From positions 1,302,001 to 1,366,000 of the forward strand of contig NZ_CP009428.1 in NCBI RefSeq assembly GCF_000758725.1: 64,000 bases of DNA, read 5' to 3'. Positions within the stretch are counted from its first letter, which is position 1. Each line of letters starts with the position of its first letter. Position numbers and translations under genes: made by a program. A model generated the notes under the pieces. It was given only the letters and a program-made list of their open reading frames with translations, was not told the origin of the DNA and did no database searches. This document shows positions 44,402-52,679 of this stretch, piece by piece. The stretch comes from Paenibacillus odorifer. GTDB taxonomy: Bacteria; Bacillota; Bacilli; Paenibacillales; Paenibacillaceae.

Positions 44402-45292
44402 GTGGAATCTTACCGCATGCATAAATACTTAGGTAATAAGAAAGCCATAATGCTGTTTCTGCTTCCCGCTCTGTTGATTTATAGCGTAGTGATTATCTAT
44501 CCAGTGCTTCAATCCTTTTATCGTAGCTTTTTCGAGTGGGACGGGCTCAGTACGGCTACTTTTAACGGATTGTCCAACTATGTAGAGATGTTTGATGATC
44601 CATTGCTTTTGACTTCCCTTCGTAACGGCCTTATTTTTGCACTGGTACTCGCTGTATTTCAGATCGGATTGGGAACCATTCTTGCGCTTGCCTGTGCCGA
44701 TCCGCGAATCAAAGGGCGTAAATTGTTGAAAACAGCTTATTTTATTCCCGTAGTTCTGTCGGTTACGGTTGTTTGTCAGCTATGGATTGCCATCTACGAT
44801 CCGAATAACGGATTGATCAATAGGCTTTTTGAAATTTTGCATATTCCTTATCAACAAAACTGGCTTACTTCTCCAACCACATCCATAATTGCGATTGCCT
44901 TTGTTAATGCCTGGCAGTTCATGGGTTACCAGTTCAGTCTTTTATATGCGGGGGTTAAATCTGTCCCTGAGCAGTACATGGAAGCTGCCACGATTGACGG
45001 TTGCTCCAAATGGATGGCGCATCGTAAGGTGACAATTCCAATGATGAAGGAGACGTTCAAATTCTGTCTGATCATTGCCATTACTTCAGGAATCGGTGCT
45101 TTTGTACAAATGTTGATTATGACTAACGGCGGACCGGGAACGAGTAACTATACGCTTACCTTTATGATTTATCGTTATGCATTCTTGGAAAGCAACTACG
45201 GCTATGCCTGTGCGGTATCGGTTGTGCTTGTCCTTCTGTCGCTTCTGGCCACCATTATTATCAACAAGACATTTGACCGAAATGAAGCATAA
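44402..45292 (+). CDS. Sugar ABC transporter permease 1 (MalF/UgpA-like)
   Basis: 296 residues, six predicted spans. The first reads IMLFLLPALLIYSVVIIYPVLQSFYRSF, typical of carbohydrate uptake family 1. The EAA loop is EQYMEAATIDGCSKWMAHRKVTIPMM, which contacts the ATPase. The annotated GTG lies directly behind AAGGAAGGA, while an ATG at 44417 is an alternative giving five fewer residues. No ATPase gene lies in the operon; a shared MsmX-like ATPase elsewhere is likely, as is known for such systems in Bacillus. Confidence 0.9.
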   Translation: MESYRMHKYLGNKKAIMLFLLPALLIYSVVIIYPVLQSFYRSFFEWDGLSTATFNGLSNYVEMFDDPLLLTSLRNGLIFALVLAVFQIGLGTILALACADPRIKGRKLLKTAYFIPVVLSVTVVCQLWIAIYDPNNGLINRLFEILHIPYQQNWLTSPTTSIIAIAFVNAWQFMGYQFSLLYAGVKSVPEQYMEAATIDGCSKWMAHRKVTIPMMKETFKFCLIIAITSGIGAFVQMLIMTNGGPGTSNYTLTFMIYRYAFLESNYGYACAVSVVLVLLSLLATIIINKTFDRNEA

Positions 45293-45322
45293 GGCAGTAC
45301 GCCGGAAAGGAAAAGGAACGTT

Positions 45323-46150
45323 ATGAAAAAAGTGAGAGCATTGCTCATACAGCTTCCCTTATGGATTTATTTTATCATTTCCATCTATCCGCTATTATGG
45401 ATGATTTCTTATTCTCTGAAAAATAACGATGAGATTTTTGTCACCAACCCTTTCGGATTTCCGACTAATTTCCGGATTGAAAACTATGTGGCCGCTTGGT
45501 CACAGTTCAATATACCGCGATATTTTACGAATAGCTTGGTAGTCTCTACGATTTCAACGCTACTTATTATCATATTATCGCTGATGTTCTCATTCGCAAT
45601 TTCCCGGCTGCGGTGGAGATTCCGTGAAGGGGTCAGATTGTATATGACGATCGGAATGTTCATGCCGCTGCAGGTAATTATGATTCCACTTGCCATACTC
45701 GTACGGGATTTACATCTGACTAATACCTACGGTGGGCTGATTGTTCCTTATGTCGCCATTGGATTGCCGTTCTCTTGTCTGGTATTCTACGGCTTTATGA
45801 AGGGTATCCCTGGGGAGCTGGAGGAATCCGCTTGTATGGACGGCGCGAATGTATACCGGATGTTTCTGCAGATTATTGTGCCGGTTGTAACGCCAGCTGT
45901 CGCAACAGTAGCCATTTTTCAATTTCTGAACAACTGGAATGAATTTTTGCTGGCTTATATTCTGATCTCTGATGAGGGGATGAAAACACTGCCGCTGGGT
46001 CTATTGTTCTTCCAAGGCCAATACAGCACAGACTGGGGTGGCATGGGGGCGGTTATGACGATGGCGAGTCTGCCAATGGTTATTGTCTATTTGTTCTTTA
46101 GTGAGCAAGTGGAACGGGCAATGACAGTTGGATCTGCTGTAAAAGGATAA
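45323..46150 (+). CDS. Sugar ABC transporter permease 2 (MalG/UgpE-like)
   Basis: 275 residues, six spans, partner of the preceding permease. The EAA loop reads ELEESACMDGANVYRMFLQIIVPVV, and NNWNEFLLAYILI is typical of MalG/UgpE subunits. ATG with GGAAAGG upstream, 30 bases after permease 1. A terminator follows, so the operon ends here without any sugar hydrolase, and the transported sugar cannot be deduced. Confidence 0.92.
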   Translation: MKKVRALLIQLPLWIYFIISIYPLLWMISYSLKNNDEIFVTNPFGFPTNFRIENYVAAWSQFNIPRYFTNSLVVSTISTLLIIILSLMFSFAISRLRWRFREGVRLYMTIGMFMPLQVIMIPLAILVRDLHLTNTYGGLIVPYVAIGLPFSCLVFYGFMKGIPGELEESACMDGANVYRMFLQIIVPVVTPAVATVAIFQFLNNWNEFLLAYILISDEGMKTLPLGLLFFQGQYSTDWGGMGAVMTMASLPMVIVYLFFSEQVERAMTVGSAVKG

Positions 46151-46172
46151 AGCGAAGAGTATTAATTCATGC

Positions 46173-46213
46173 AAAAGAGGACTTCTGGCAAATGCGCAGG
46201 AGTCCTCTTTTTG
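46173..46213. terminator. Terminator after the sugar ABC operon
   Basis: AAAAGAGGACT pairs with AGTCCTCTTTT; A- and T-runs on the two sides suit both converging genes. Confidence 0.85.
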
Positions 46214-46240
46214 ATTCAAATCATGACCAGTGAATTCATC

Positions 46241-47242
46241 CTATTCCTCTAGGAAGACCAATCCGATAAAATCCTCCGGCTCAATACGACCGAAATAATG
46301 CTTCAAATCGAGATCAGCTAATGCTTCTCTAACCTCAGCCTCGTCATAACGTTTGCCACGAAGTGCATTTTCAACATCTACTACGTCACCGACTCCGAAG
46401 AAGTCACCATAAATTTTGATGTCTTTAATAAGGGAATCTTCAATATCCATCCGAATATCAATAATTCCGGCAGGGAATTTGCGTGTGTGCTTAACGTTGC
46501 TTTTTGGTGACAGACCGTAGTTCCAGTCCCAGTTCTGGTAATGCTCCTTGGAGATCTCGTTAATTTTGTCCCAGTCGGCTTGTTGCAGCTTGTACTGAGG
46601 AACCTCAGAAGAATCCATGCCAAAGATCGAACGCAGCAGGCCGGCGCGGAACTCCTCGATCGTCATATCTGTACCCAGCAGCTCTTTGATATTCGCTACA
46701 CGACTGCGTACGGATTTGGTGCTCTTTGATTTAAACTTCTCTGGATTCACTTTTAGAGAGGCTTGTACATCATCTAAATTAAGATTGAACATCAAGGTAC
46801 CATGGCTGAACATACGTCCGCGTGTGGAGAACTGAGCGTTACCGGAAATCTTTTGCTCACCAACTTGCAGATCATTCCTTCCGCTTAGCTCGGCGTTAAC
46901 GCCCATGCTTTGCAGGTAATCGATGACCGGTTGGGTGAATTTCAAAAAGTTATGAAAGGATTGGCCGTCATCCTTGGTAATAAAGCTGAAGTTCAAATTT
47001 CCAAGATCGTGATAAACAGCTCCACCGCCGGATAGACGACGTACGACCTGAATATTATTATCTTTTACATACTCTTGGTTAATTTCTTCGATAGTATTCT
47101 GATGTTTCCCGATGATGATGGATGGGCTGTTGATATAAAAAAGCAGGTAACTCTCGTCCATCGGCAAGTGCTTCAGCGCATATTCCTCAATCGCCAAATT
47201 GATGGATGCGTCAGTAATCCCTGTGTTATCAATAAAAAGCAT
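46241..47242 (-). CDS. lplA: Lipoate-protein ligase
   Basis: 333 residues; activates lipoate with ATP and attaches it to lipoyl domains of 2-oxoacid dehydrogenases and GcvH. The catalytic fold has the motif RRLSGGGAVYHDLGNLNFSF (about 71-90), the lysine-bearing QKISGNAQFS, and the accessory C-terminal domain (about 250-333) of LplA/LplJ proteins. I place the start at the ATG at 47240-47242, seven bases after GGAGGA; the frame is open 23 codons further but without a site. Monocistronic, convergent with the sugar operon. Confidence 0.93.
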   Translation of the reverse strand: MLFIDNTGITDASINLAIEEYALKHLPMDESYLLFYINSPSIIIGKHQNTIEEINQEYVKDNNIQVVRRLSGGGAVYHDLGNLNFSFITKDDGQSFHNFLKFTQPVIDYLQSMGVNAELSGRNDLQVGEQKISGNAQFSTRGRMFSHGTLMFNLNLDDVQASLKVNPEKFKSKSTKSVRSRVANIKELLGTDMTIEEFRAGLLRSIFGMDSSEVPQYKLQQADWDKINEISKEHYQNWDWNYGLSPKSNVKHTRKFPAGIIDIRMDIEDSLIKDIKIYGDFFGVGDVVDVENALRGKRYDEAEVREALADLDLKHYFGRIEPEDFIGLVFLEE

Positions 47243-47469
47243 AGTGAATTCCTCCGTCGCAGCAAAATTGATTACAACCTTCATTTTAAACCAAAAGCGG
47301 TTTTTTAACAAAAGAGATCACATCTTTGAGATTCATGTCGGTTTGGGGGAAGCAGGGGATTTAGCTGGTTCCTTCTGCGAAAGCATTGACGTTCTTCCGG
47401 CAAAGAGTCAATAATGGTGGCAATGACATACATATCGTGCTAGAGAAAGTAGATAGAGGGAGTGTAATT

Positions 47470-48558
47470 ATGCTTGAAAAATATGGACATGGCGGTGATT
47501 TGCTGACGGCAGCGGAGCTCTATGGAGAAGCTGGGGGCACATTTCTCGACTATAGTGCCAACATCAATCCACTCGGTCCTCCACCGGAAGTTTTGGAGCT
47601 GCTTAGAACAGCACTGTCAACGGTGGTTACATATCCGGACCCTGGACACCGACGCTTTAAACAACTACTGGCGGAAAATCTTGGCGTAGATAGTGGCTGG
47701 TTAACCGTGGGTAACGGAGCAGCGGAATCTATGGCTTTGCTGCTGTTGGCGATAGCTCCGCAAAAGGTTGGCATCGTGGAACCTTGTTTCTCTGAGTATA
47801 GGCAGCTTTCCGGGCAATTTGGTGCTGAAGTATTGTCGGTCCAGGGGACTAGGGAACAGCATTTTCGCGCTGGAGTGGAGGAGATTGCCGGGCTGCTGGA
47901 ACAGGTGGAGCTGTTATTTCTCGGACAGCCGAATAATCCCAATGGAGTTCAGTATGCTGTGGAGGAACTGCGCTTGTTAGCGCAGAAGGCTGAAAGCTGC
48001 GGGACTTATTTGGCTGTGGATGAAGCTTTTATTGACTTTATCCCGGAGTCAGAGCGAAATACACTCCTGCCGGAGCTGGAGCAGTTTCCGCATACGGTTC
48101 TGGTGCGGTCGATGACGAAGTTTTATGCGATTCCCGGACTGCGTCTCGGGTTTGCGATTTCGCATCCGAAGCTGGCGAAGGCGATGAGCGGAAAGCAGGT
48201 CACCTGGAGTGTGAACGGCTTGGCGCTGCTGGCAGGGGAAGCCTGCCTTACAAGCGGACGTGACTATGAACAGCGCACGCGTGAGCTTATTGCAGCAGAA
48301 CGCGAAACGCTGCGGCAGGGTCTAGTGCAGCTGGGTTGCGATGTCCCACCGGGAGAAGCCAATTTTCTGCTCTGTGGCTTGCCGTCACCGTGGAGTGCGG
48401 CTGAGCTGCAGACTAGGCTTGGCCGCGTAGGTATACTTGTGCGCAGCTGCGCTATGTATGCAGGGTTAGGTTCAGGGCATATTCGAGTTGCTGTTAAGGG
48501 ACATGAGGATAATGCCCGCCTTTTGCTGCAGATGGCGGAGATTCTAGCGACTAAGTGA
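47470..48558 (+). CDS. cobD: Threonine-phosphate decarboxylase
   Basis: PLP enzyme making (R)-1-amino-2-propanol phosphate, the linker of cobalamin. 362 residues, class I aminotransferase fold closely related to HisC. The start MLEKYGHGGDLLTAAELYG and YSANINPLGPPPEV are characteristic of CobD. The PLP lysine lies in VRSMTKFYAIPGLRLGF; the nearby AVDEAFIDF and GQPNNPNG are also conserved. ATG at 47470 follows AGAGGGAG; the open frame before it lacks a site. First gene of the cobalamin group; I looked for a B12 riboswitch upstream and did not find one. Confidence 0.88.
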   Translation: MLEKYGHGGDLLTAAELYGEAGGTFLDYSANINPLGPPPEVLELLRTALSTVVTYPDPGHRRFKQLLAENLGVDSGWLTVGNGAAESMALLLLAIAPQKVGIVEPCFSEYRQLSGQFGAEVLSVQGTREQHFRAGVEEIAGLLEQVELLFLGQPNNPNGVQYAVEELRLLAQKAESCGTYLAVDEAFIDFIPESERNTLLPELEQFPHTVLVRSMTKFYAIPGLRLGFAISHPKLAKAMSGKQVTWSVNGLALLAGEACLTSGRDYEQRTRELIAAERETLRQGLVQLGCDVPPGEANFLLCGLPSPWSAAELQTRLGRVGILVRSCAMYAGLGSGHIRVAVKGHEDNARLLLQMAEILATK

Positions 48559-48682
48559 CAGGTGCACGTATTCCTTAATGATGTGCGGAGGGAGCTGACA
48601 GCGCTATTGGCGGGGCATCCTTTCGAGGATGGTTGTAAGTATTCAATGAAAGAAATGAGCGGTGAAAGGAGCGGGATCGGCT

Positions 48683-49420
48683 ATGGTGGAAGTGAAGATT
48701 CCATTTAATCTTGCAGGGGGAATCAGGGAGTATCATCCGGCCGTCTGGCCAGGGCTTGCTCTGCAGTGGAAGGATAAGCATCTGCTGCTGGAGCTGCCAG
48801 CAGCAGCGGATGGTTTATCGAGCGCGTTCTACGGCGGAGGAATGAACCGGCTGCAGCGGGCGGTTAATTTATATGTAGATCGCAATTACGAATGTAGTGA
48901 TCCTGTCCAGGATATGGAGAATAAGCTGCGCGATTGGGGTTATCCTTTATCCGGCTGTGCCGGTCTGATGACGGCTGTACCGCTAGAGCATGCAGCGGTA
49001 GCTGAAGAGGACACGGGTTCAGCGGGGATTTTTGTTTGCGTTACAGCCGCCGCAGGAAATGCTGCGCGCTCAGGCGTGGAACGCAATGTATTGGCTGTGT
49101 ATCGGCCGGGTACGATTAACATCATGCTCTGCATTGATGGCCGCCTGACACCGGCGGCCATGGTCAATGCTGTGCAGACAGCTGTCGAAGCCAAAGCTGC
49201 TGCGCTGGCAGATCTCGGGATTACCGATCCGGAGAATGGCCTAATCGCAACCGGCACAACTACGGATGCTATTGTACTCGCTGTGAGCCAAAGCGGGAGA
49301 TACAGCGCCGAGCATGTCTACGCCGGAACAGCAACCGATCTCGGAGGCGCTATCGGCCGGCTTATATATAGCGCTGTGACGGGCAGCCTGCTGTCGGTGC
49401 AGGCAAGGAAGGACAGCTAA
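48683..49420 (+). CDS. cbiZ: Adenosylcobinamide amidohydrolase
   Basis: Cleaves the aminopropanol side chain from cobinamide to give cobyric acid, which CbiB can re-use; it belongs to salvage of non-native corrinoids. 245 residues. Recognisable stretches are GGGMNRLQRAVNLYVDRNY, NVLAVYRPGTINIMLCIDG and GLIATGTTTDAIVLA (the Gly-Thr-x-Thr-Asp motif). Start: ATG 48683 with AAGGAG 11 bases upstream is preferred; the GTG at 48662 has no site. A 124-base gap separates it from cobD; the next gene, cbiB, provides the acceptor reaction. Confidence 0.85.
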   Translation: MVEVKIPFNLAGGIREYHPAVWPGLALQWKDKHLLLELPAAADGLSSAFYGGGMNRLQRAVNLYVDRNYECSDPVQDMENKLRDWGYPLSGCAGLMTAVPLEHAAVAEEDTGSAGIFVCVTAAAGNAARSGVERNVLAVYRPGTINIMLCIDGRLTPAAMVNAVQTAVEAKAAALADLGITDPENGLIATGTTTDAIVLAVSQSGRYSAEHVYAGTATDLGGAIGRLIYSAVTGSLLSVQARKDS

Positions 49421-49469
49421 TGACAATGGATAGCTGGAGAAGTAGAAGATTGTTCAGAGGTGATTGCCT

Positions 49470-50429
49470 GTGACAATCGCTTTGGTGTTGCTTGCGGCTT
49501 ATGTGATTGACCGGATCGTAGGTGATCCGCGTAACCTGCCTCATCCCGTAATTGGTATGGGCAAAGCAATTACGGCTCTGGAGTGGGCGATCCGTCGTTT
49601 ATGGTCCCGCCCGCAAAGCCTGCGCAGAGCTGGGGTGTTACTTCCGCTATGTGTGGCGGGCGGTGCTTGGGCACTGACAGCCATCCTGCTATGGCTGCTG
49701 TCATATATCTCACCTTGGCTCGTCTGGATAGCCGAGGTTTGGTTGATTTCAACCACGATTGCCTCCAAGGGACTAAAAGATGCAGGAATGGCGGTGTACG
49801 TGGAATTGCAGAAGGGCGATCTCCCTGCTGCCCGCAAGGCTTTGGGGATGATCGTGGGACGTGATACGACTTCGCTAGACGCCCCTGAAATTGTCCGTGG
49901 AACGGTGGAGACCGTAGCAGAGAATATTGTCGATGCGATTATTTCTCCACTTTTCTACGCGCTGATTGGCGGTGCGCCGCTTGCTATGGCTTATCGGGCG
50001 GTCAATACACTCGATTCAATGGTTGGTTATAAGAACGATAAATACCGTGATCTCGGCTGGGCATCTGCCCGGCTCGATGATGTTGCTAACTTCATCCCGG
50101 CACGGATTACGGCATTACTTTTGGCTCTATGTGCAGGGATGCTTCGTCTGGATTGGCGTAGTTGCCTGCAAATGGTGAAGCGGGATGCACATCTACATCC
50201 AAGCCCTAACAGCGGTTATCCAGAATCAGCTGTGGCTGGCGCACTTGGCATCCGACTCGGAGGCGAAAATGTGTATCATGGCGTCGCTTCTTTTCGGGCT
50301 TATATGGGTGATCCGGTACGTACGATGGAACCAAATGATATTATCCAGACCTCGCGGATGATGATGCTCTGCTCTTCAATATTTGTAGGTCTATGCGCGG
50401 TTGCGGCATGGATATGGATTGGAGGCTGA
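49470..50429 (+). CDS. cbiB: Adenosylcobinamide-phosphate synthase
   Basis: Membrane enzyme joining cobyric acid and aminopropanol phosphate. 319 residues, about five spans. Family motifs: DRIVGDPRNLPHPVIGMGK (about 12-30), AYRAVNTLDSMVGYKNDKY and GWASARLDDVANFIPARIT, and YPESAVAGALGIRLGG. I start at GTG 49470, eight bases after AGAGGTG; the TTG at 49464 is too close to the site. It uses products of cobD and cbiZ, matching the gene order. Confidence 0.92.
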   Translation: MTIALVLLAAYVIDRIVGDPRNLPHPVIGMGKAITALEWAIRRLWSRPQSLRRAGVLLPLCVAGGAWALTAILLWLLSYISPWLVWIAEVWLISTTIASKGLKDAGMAVYVELQKGDLPAARKALGMIVGRDTTSLDAPEIVRGTVETVAENIVDAIISPLFYALIGGAPLAMAYRAVNTLDSMVGYKNDKYRDLGWASARLDDVANFIPARITALLLALCAGMLRLDWRSCLQMVKRDAHLHPSPNSGYPESAVAGALGIRLGGENVYHGVASFRAYMGDPVRTMEPNDIIQTSRMMMLCSSIFVGLCAVAAWIWIGG

Positions 50430-50437
50430 GCGTCGGT

Positions 50438-51118
50438 ATGGCAATTCCCTCTATAGAGCTTGAGCTAGTGCTTATCCGACACGGGCAGACGAAATGGAAT
50501 GTTGAGCATCGTTACCTGGGACATACGGATCTTCCATTGCTTCCTGACGCAAGTGAGCGGCTATCCCAACTTCAGCAGCAGATCTGCATGCAGGCTGAGT
50601 TATCAGGTGGTTTTTGGCGTGTGTTCTGTAGCGATTTGCTAAGATGTCAGGAGACCTTGGCTTTCGTAGCACCTTCACTAGAGCAGGACGCTATTTACGA
50701 TCAGCGGCTTCGTGAAATGAACTTCGGAGCTTGGGAAGGCTGCACCTATGAGCAGTTGAAAGATAACTCTCTATATAGACATTGGATTGATGATCCTTCA
50801 AAGGTTACACCGCCAGAAGGAGAATCGTGGACAGAATTCGATGCACGGTTGCGTAGTTTCCTGTTAGATCTAGGTCAAGCTGCTATGGCTGCATTTGGAT
50901 GCTGTGCTATCAAGGAGAAAAAAAGTGAGGTTACATCGAATAGAGTAATGGTAGTGACGCATGGGGGGGTAATCAGGAATTTACTTGCACAGTTAGTTCC
51001 TGACCTCACATTCTACAGTGCAGTGGCTCCTTCTCCAGGGAATGTAATGGTACTAAAAATACTCTGGCAGCATGGACAATGGTCAGCTGATAAAGCTGAT
51101 ATTGTGGAAAAAGGATGA
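50438..51118 (+). CDS. cobC: Histidine phosphatase, probable alpha-ribazole phosphatase
   Basis: About 226 residues, histidine phosphatase superfamily. The catalytic motif is LIRHGQTKWN with His15, and the second histidine lies in VVTHGGVIRNLL. Within a cobalamin group such proteins dephosphorylate alpha-ribazole phosphate or adenosylcobalamin phosphate. Start is uncertain: ATG 50438 has GGAGG 12 bases upstream, within the end of cbiB; earlier starts would overlap cbiB. An insert of about 20 residues (KEKKSEVTSNR) before the second motif is unusual. A strong terminator follows and ends the first cobalamin segment. Confidence 0.8.
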   Translation: MAIPSIELELVLIRHGQTKWNVEHRYLGHTDLPLLPDASERLSQLQQQICMQAELSGGFWRVFCSDLLRCQETLAFVAPSLEQDAIYDQRLREMNFGAWEGCTYEQLKDNSLYRHWIDDPSKVTPPEGESWTEFDARLRSFLLDLGQAAMAAFGCCAIKEKKSEVTSNRVMVVTHGGVIRNLLAQLVPDLTFYSAVAPSPGNVMVLKILWQHGQWSADKADIVEKG

Positions 51119-51128
51119 TTACATGAAA

Positions 51129-51175
51129 AAAGGGTTCCACATCATTAGGAAAACCTAATAGGTGGAACCCTTTAT
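51129..51175. terminator. Terminator after cobC, shared with cat
   Basis: AAAGGGTTCCAC pairs with GTGGAACCCTTT, with an inner ATTAGG/CCTAAT stem. Confidence 0.85.
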
Positions 51176-51216
51176 GTTTGAACTATCGTTTGCTGTCAGC
51201 AGAATAACGTGGTTAA

Positions 51217-51876
51217 TTAGAGGTTAGGTAACCATTCCGTATAGGTATCTGCACGTGATTGTAATTCATTATACAGCATGCTGGCATGGTAACCGTCGCA
51301 CACAGCATGGTGGAATTGCCCCGAGATGGGTAATAGTATTTTTTTGTCTTGCTGAAAATATTTCCCTATCGTAAAGATGGGAAGTAGGTAGGTTCCCTCG
51401 TTATACACGTTCAGGTTAAAGCTCGTGAAGCTGACCCACGGAATGCTGGAAATAGGGAAGGTGTTCGATGGTTCGTTTGCTTTAGCGATAAATTGTTTCA
51501 CACTTCCGTACATTTTCATATCATCGAGATAACGGTTATAGAAATCATTAAACTGTTCACCGTACGAAGTCCAGATGCTTGAGAAAGTTTTATCATCATC
51601 ATGGAAAATTGTAAAACTAGGTGACAAGCTATCCCAATAACCTAATCTACCTTCAGAATCAAAACATGTGCGGAATTCACTATGACGGTTCACCACCGTA
51701 GTTATCATGTGGATTAGTGCTGGGTACAGCTTAATTCCCTTATGCTTAAGCTCTGACAGTAGAAGGGTGATATCAATATTTACGGTCATGCTATAGGTGC
51801 ATCTGACATTGTTTAAATAATGTTCAAAATAGGGTTTTCTACTCCAGTTATCAATGACAATCGGGTTAAAAATCAT
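51217..51876 (-). CDS. cat: Type A chloramphenicol O-acetyltransferase
   Basis: Trimeric cytoplasmic enzyme inactivating chloramphenicol by acetyl-CoA-dependent O-acetylation. 219 residues, standard length. The start FNPIVIDNWSRKPYFEHYL and the active-site motif QFHHAVCDGYH (about 187-197) are diagnostic, as are VSFTSFNLN and RTCFDSEGRLGYWD. The ATG is preceded by TAGGAGGTC, which lies inside the right arm of a 13-base-pair hairpin; see the attenuator entry. It sits between two halves of a cobalamin gene group, divergent from a small kinase gene. No plasmid or transposon genes flank it. Confidence 0.95.
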   Translation of the reverse strand: MIFNPIVIDNWSRKPYFEHYLNNVRCTYSMTVNIDITLLLSELKHKGIKLYPALIHMITTVVNRHSEFRTCFDSEGRLGYWDSLSPSFTIFHDDDKTFSSIWTSYGEQFNDFYNRYLDDMKMYGSVKQFIAKANEPSNTFPISSIPWVSFTSFNLNVYNEGTYLLPIFTIGKYFQQDKKILLPISGQFHHAVCDGYHASMLYNELQSRADTYTEWLPNL

Positions 51877-51883
51877 TTATTAT

Positions 51884-51922
51884 GACCTCCTAAAATTATT
51901 TCGTTTTTCATTTTAGGAGGTC
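51884..51922 (-). promoter_or_regulatory. Translational attenuator hairpin of cat
   Basis: GACCTCCTAAAAT (minus strand 51922-51910) and ATTTTAGGAGGTC (51896-51884) are perfect 13-base inverted repeats. The right arm contains the cat Shine-Dalgarno, so the stem would hide it until opened. This is the arrangement known for cat-86-type genes. Confidence 0.85.
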
Positions 51923-51942
51923 TGCTGGACTGATTTCACCAT
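51913..51942 (-). CDS. Nine-residue cat leader peptide
   Basis: Minus-strand ORF encoding MVKSVQQTS followed by TAA, ending in the left arm of the attenuator stem. The known cat-86 leader also has nine residues and begins MVKT. In that system chloramphenicol stalls the ribosome on the leader so that it disrupts the stem and frees the cat ribosome site. AAGG lies just upstream but is close to the ATG, so leader initiation is not certain. Confidence 0.75.
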   Translation of the reverse strand: MVKSVQQTS

Positions 51943-52018
51943 ATCCTTATCACTATCCCTTGAGAAAGTATTTTGTAACGATGAGTATACCATCAATTGG
52001 AAGGGAGATGCATTTATA

Positions 52019-52555
52019 ATGCTGAGCGAAAAGTTAGTTATTGAAAAATTGCTTCAGCAAAAGCGTACGAGTGTTGCTTCCATCGTAGTGATGATGTGCG
52101 GTGTAGCGGGGTCGGGTAAAACAACTTTTGCTAAAAAGCTGGAGAAAGAGGGATTCGCCAGACTTTCGATAGATGAAGATATTTGGGCCACGCACGGCCG
52201 TTTCGGGGTGGATTATCCAGAGCAGAATTATGAGTTCTATAAAGAAGAGTCGGAGATAAAACTGCGGGGGGAGCTGGTGAATCTGCTTCAGGCAAAACAT
52301 CATGTTGTCATCGATTTCAGCTTCTGGCAACGTCAGAGACGGAACGATTACAAGCAACTTATTGAGGATTATGCTGGCGTGTGGGAACTGATTCACTTAA
52401 AGGTTCAGCCGGATGAATTACGTCAGAGACTGCTTATCCGGAGTGAACGTTTTGACGCCAATGCCGCATTTCCGATTACTGAGGACATATTAACCCGGTT
52501 TTTAAATGGTTTTGAGATCCCTGCTGGAGAAGGGGAGCTTGTGATCGAAGCATAG
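52019..52555 (+). CDS. Small P-loop kinase-like ATPase (AAA_33/zeta-toxin-like)
   Basis: 178 residues. Walker A GVAGSGKTTFAKK is at about 28-40. The adenylate kinase-like fold is suggested by RLSIDEDIWATHG (about 48-60), VVIDFSFWQRQRRNDY and HLKVQPDELRQRLLIRS. Similar domains occur in zeta toxins, chloramphenicol 3-O-phosphotransferases and sugar kinases; motifs alone do not separate them. It is divergent from cat, with 142 bases between, so a resistance role is conceivable but unproven. AAGGGAG upstream. Confidence 0.75.
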   Translation: MLSEKLVIEKLLQQKRTSVASIVVMMCGVAGSGKTTFAKKLEKEGFARLSIDEDIWATHGRFGVDYPEQNYEFYKEESEIKLRGELVNLLQAKHHVVIDFSFWQRQRRNDYKQLIEDYAGVWELIHLKVQPDELRQRLLIRSERFDANAAFPITEDILTRFLNGFEIPAGEGELVIEA

Positions 52556-52591
52556 ATCTGTAACTTGATTTTTGGGCATTTGTCCCCTCAT

Positions 52592-52636
52592 AGAACCACA
52601 GCCGGATTAAAATCCCATGGCTGTGGTTCTTTTTTT
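52592..52636 (+). terminator. Terminator after the small kinase gene
   Basis: AGAACCACAGCC pairs with GGCTGTGGTTCT (12 base pairs), followed by a run of seven T. Confidence 0.9.
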
Positions 52637-52679
52637 AAGCGAGTGATTGTGCCATGATAGTCATGGGGGCGATTGAGAG

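Noticed and set aside
47243..47469. Cobalamin riboswitch before cobD
   Set aside because: No recognisable B12 box or expected conserved blocks by eye.
48563..48682. Short GTG-initiated ORF between cobD and cbiZ
   Set aside because: It overlaps the cbiZ start in another frame, has no ribosome site and resembles no family.
51217..52555. cat region as part of a transposon or plasmid insertion
   Set aside because: No transposase, resolvase, terminal inverted repeats or target duplication seen around it.
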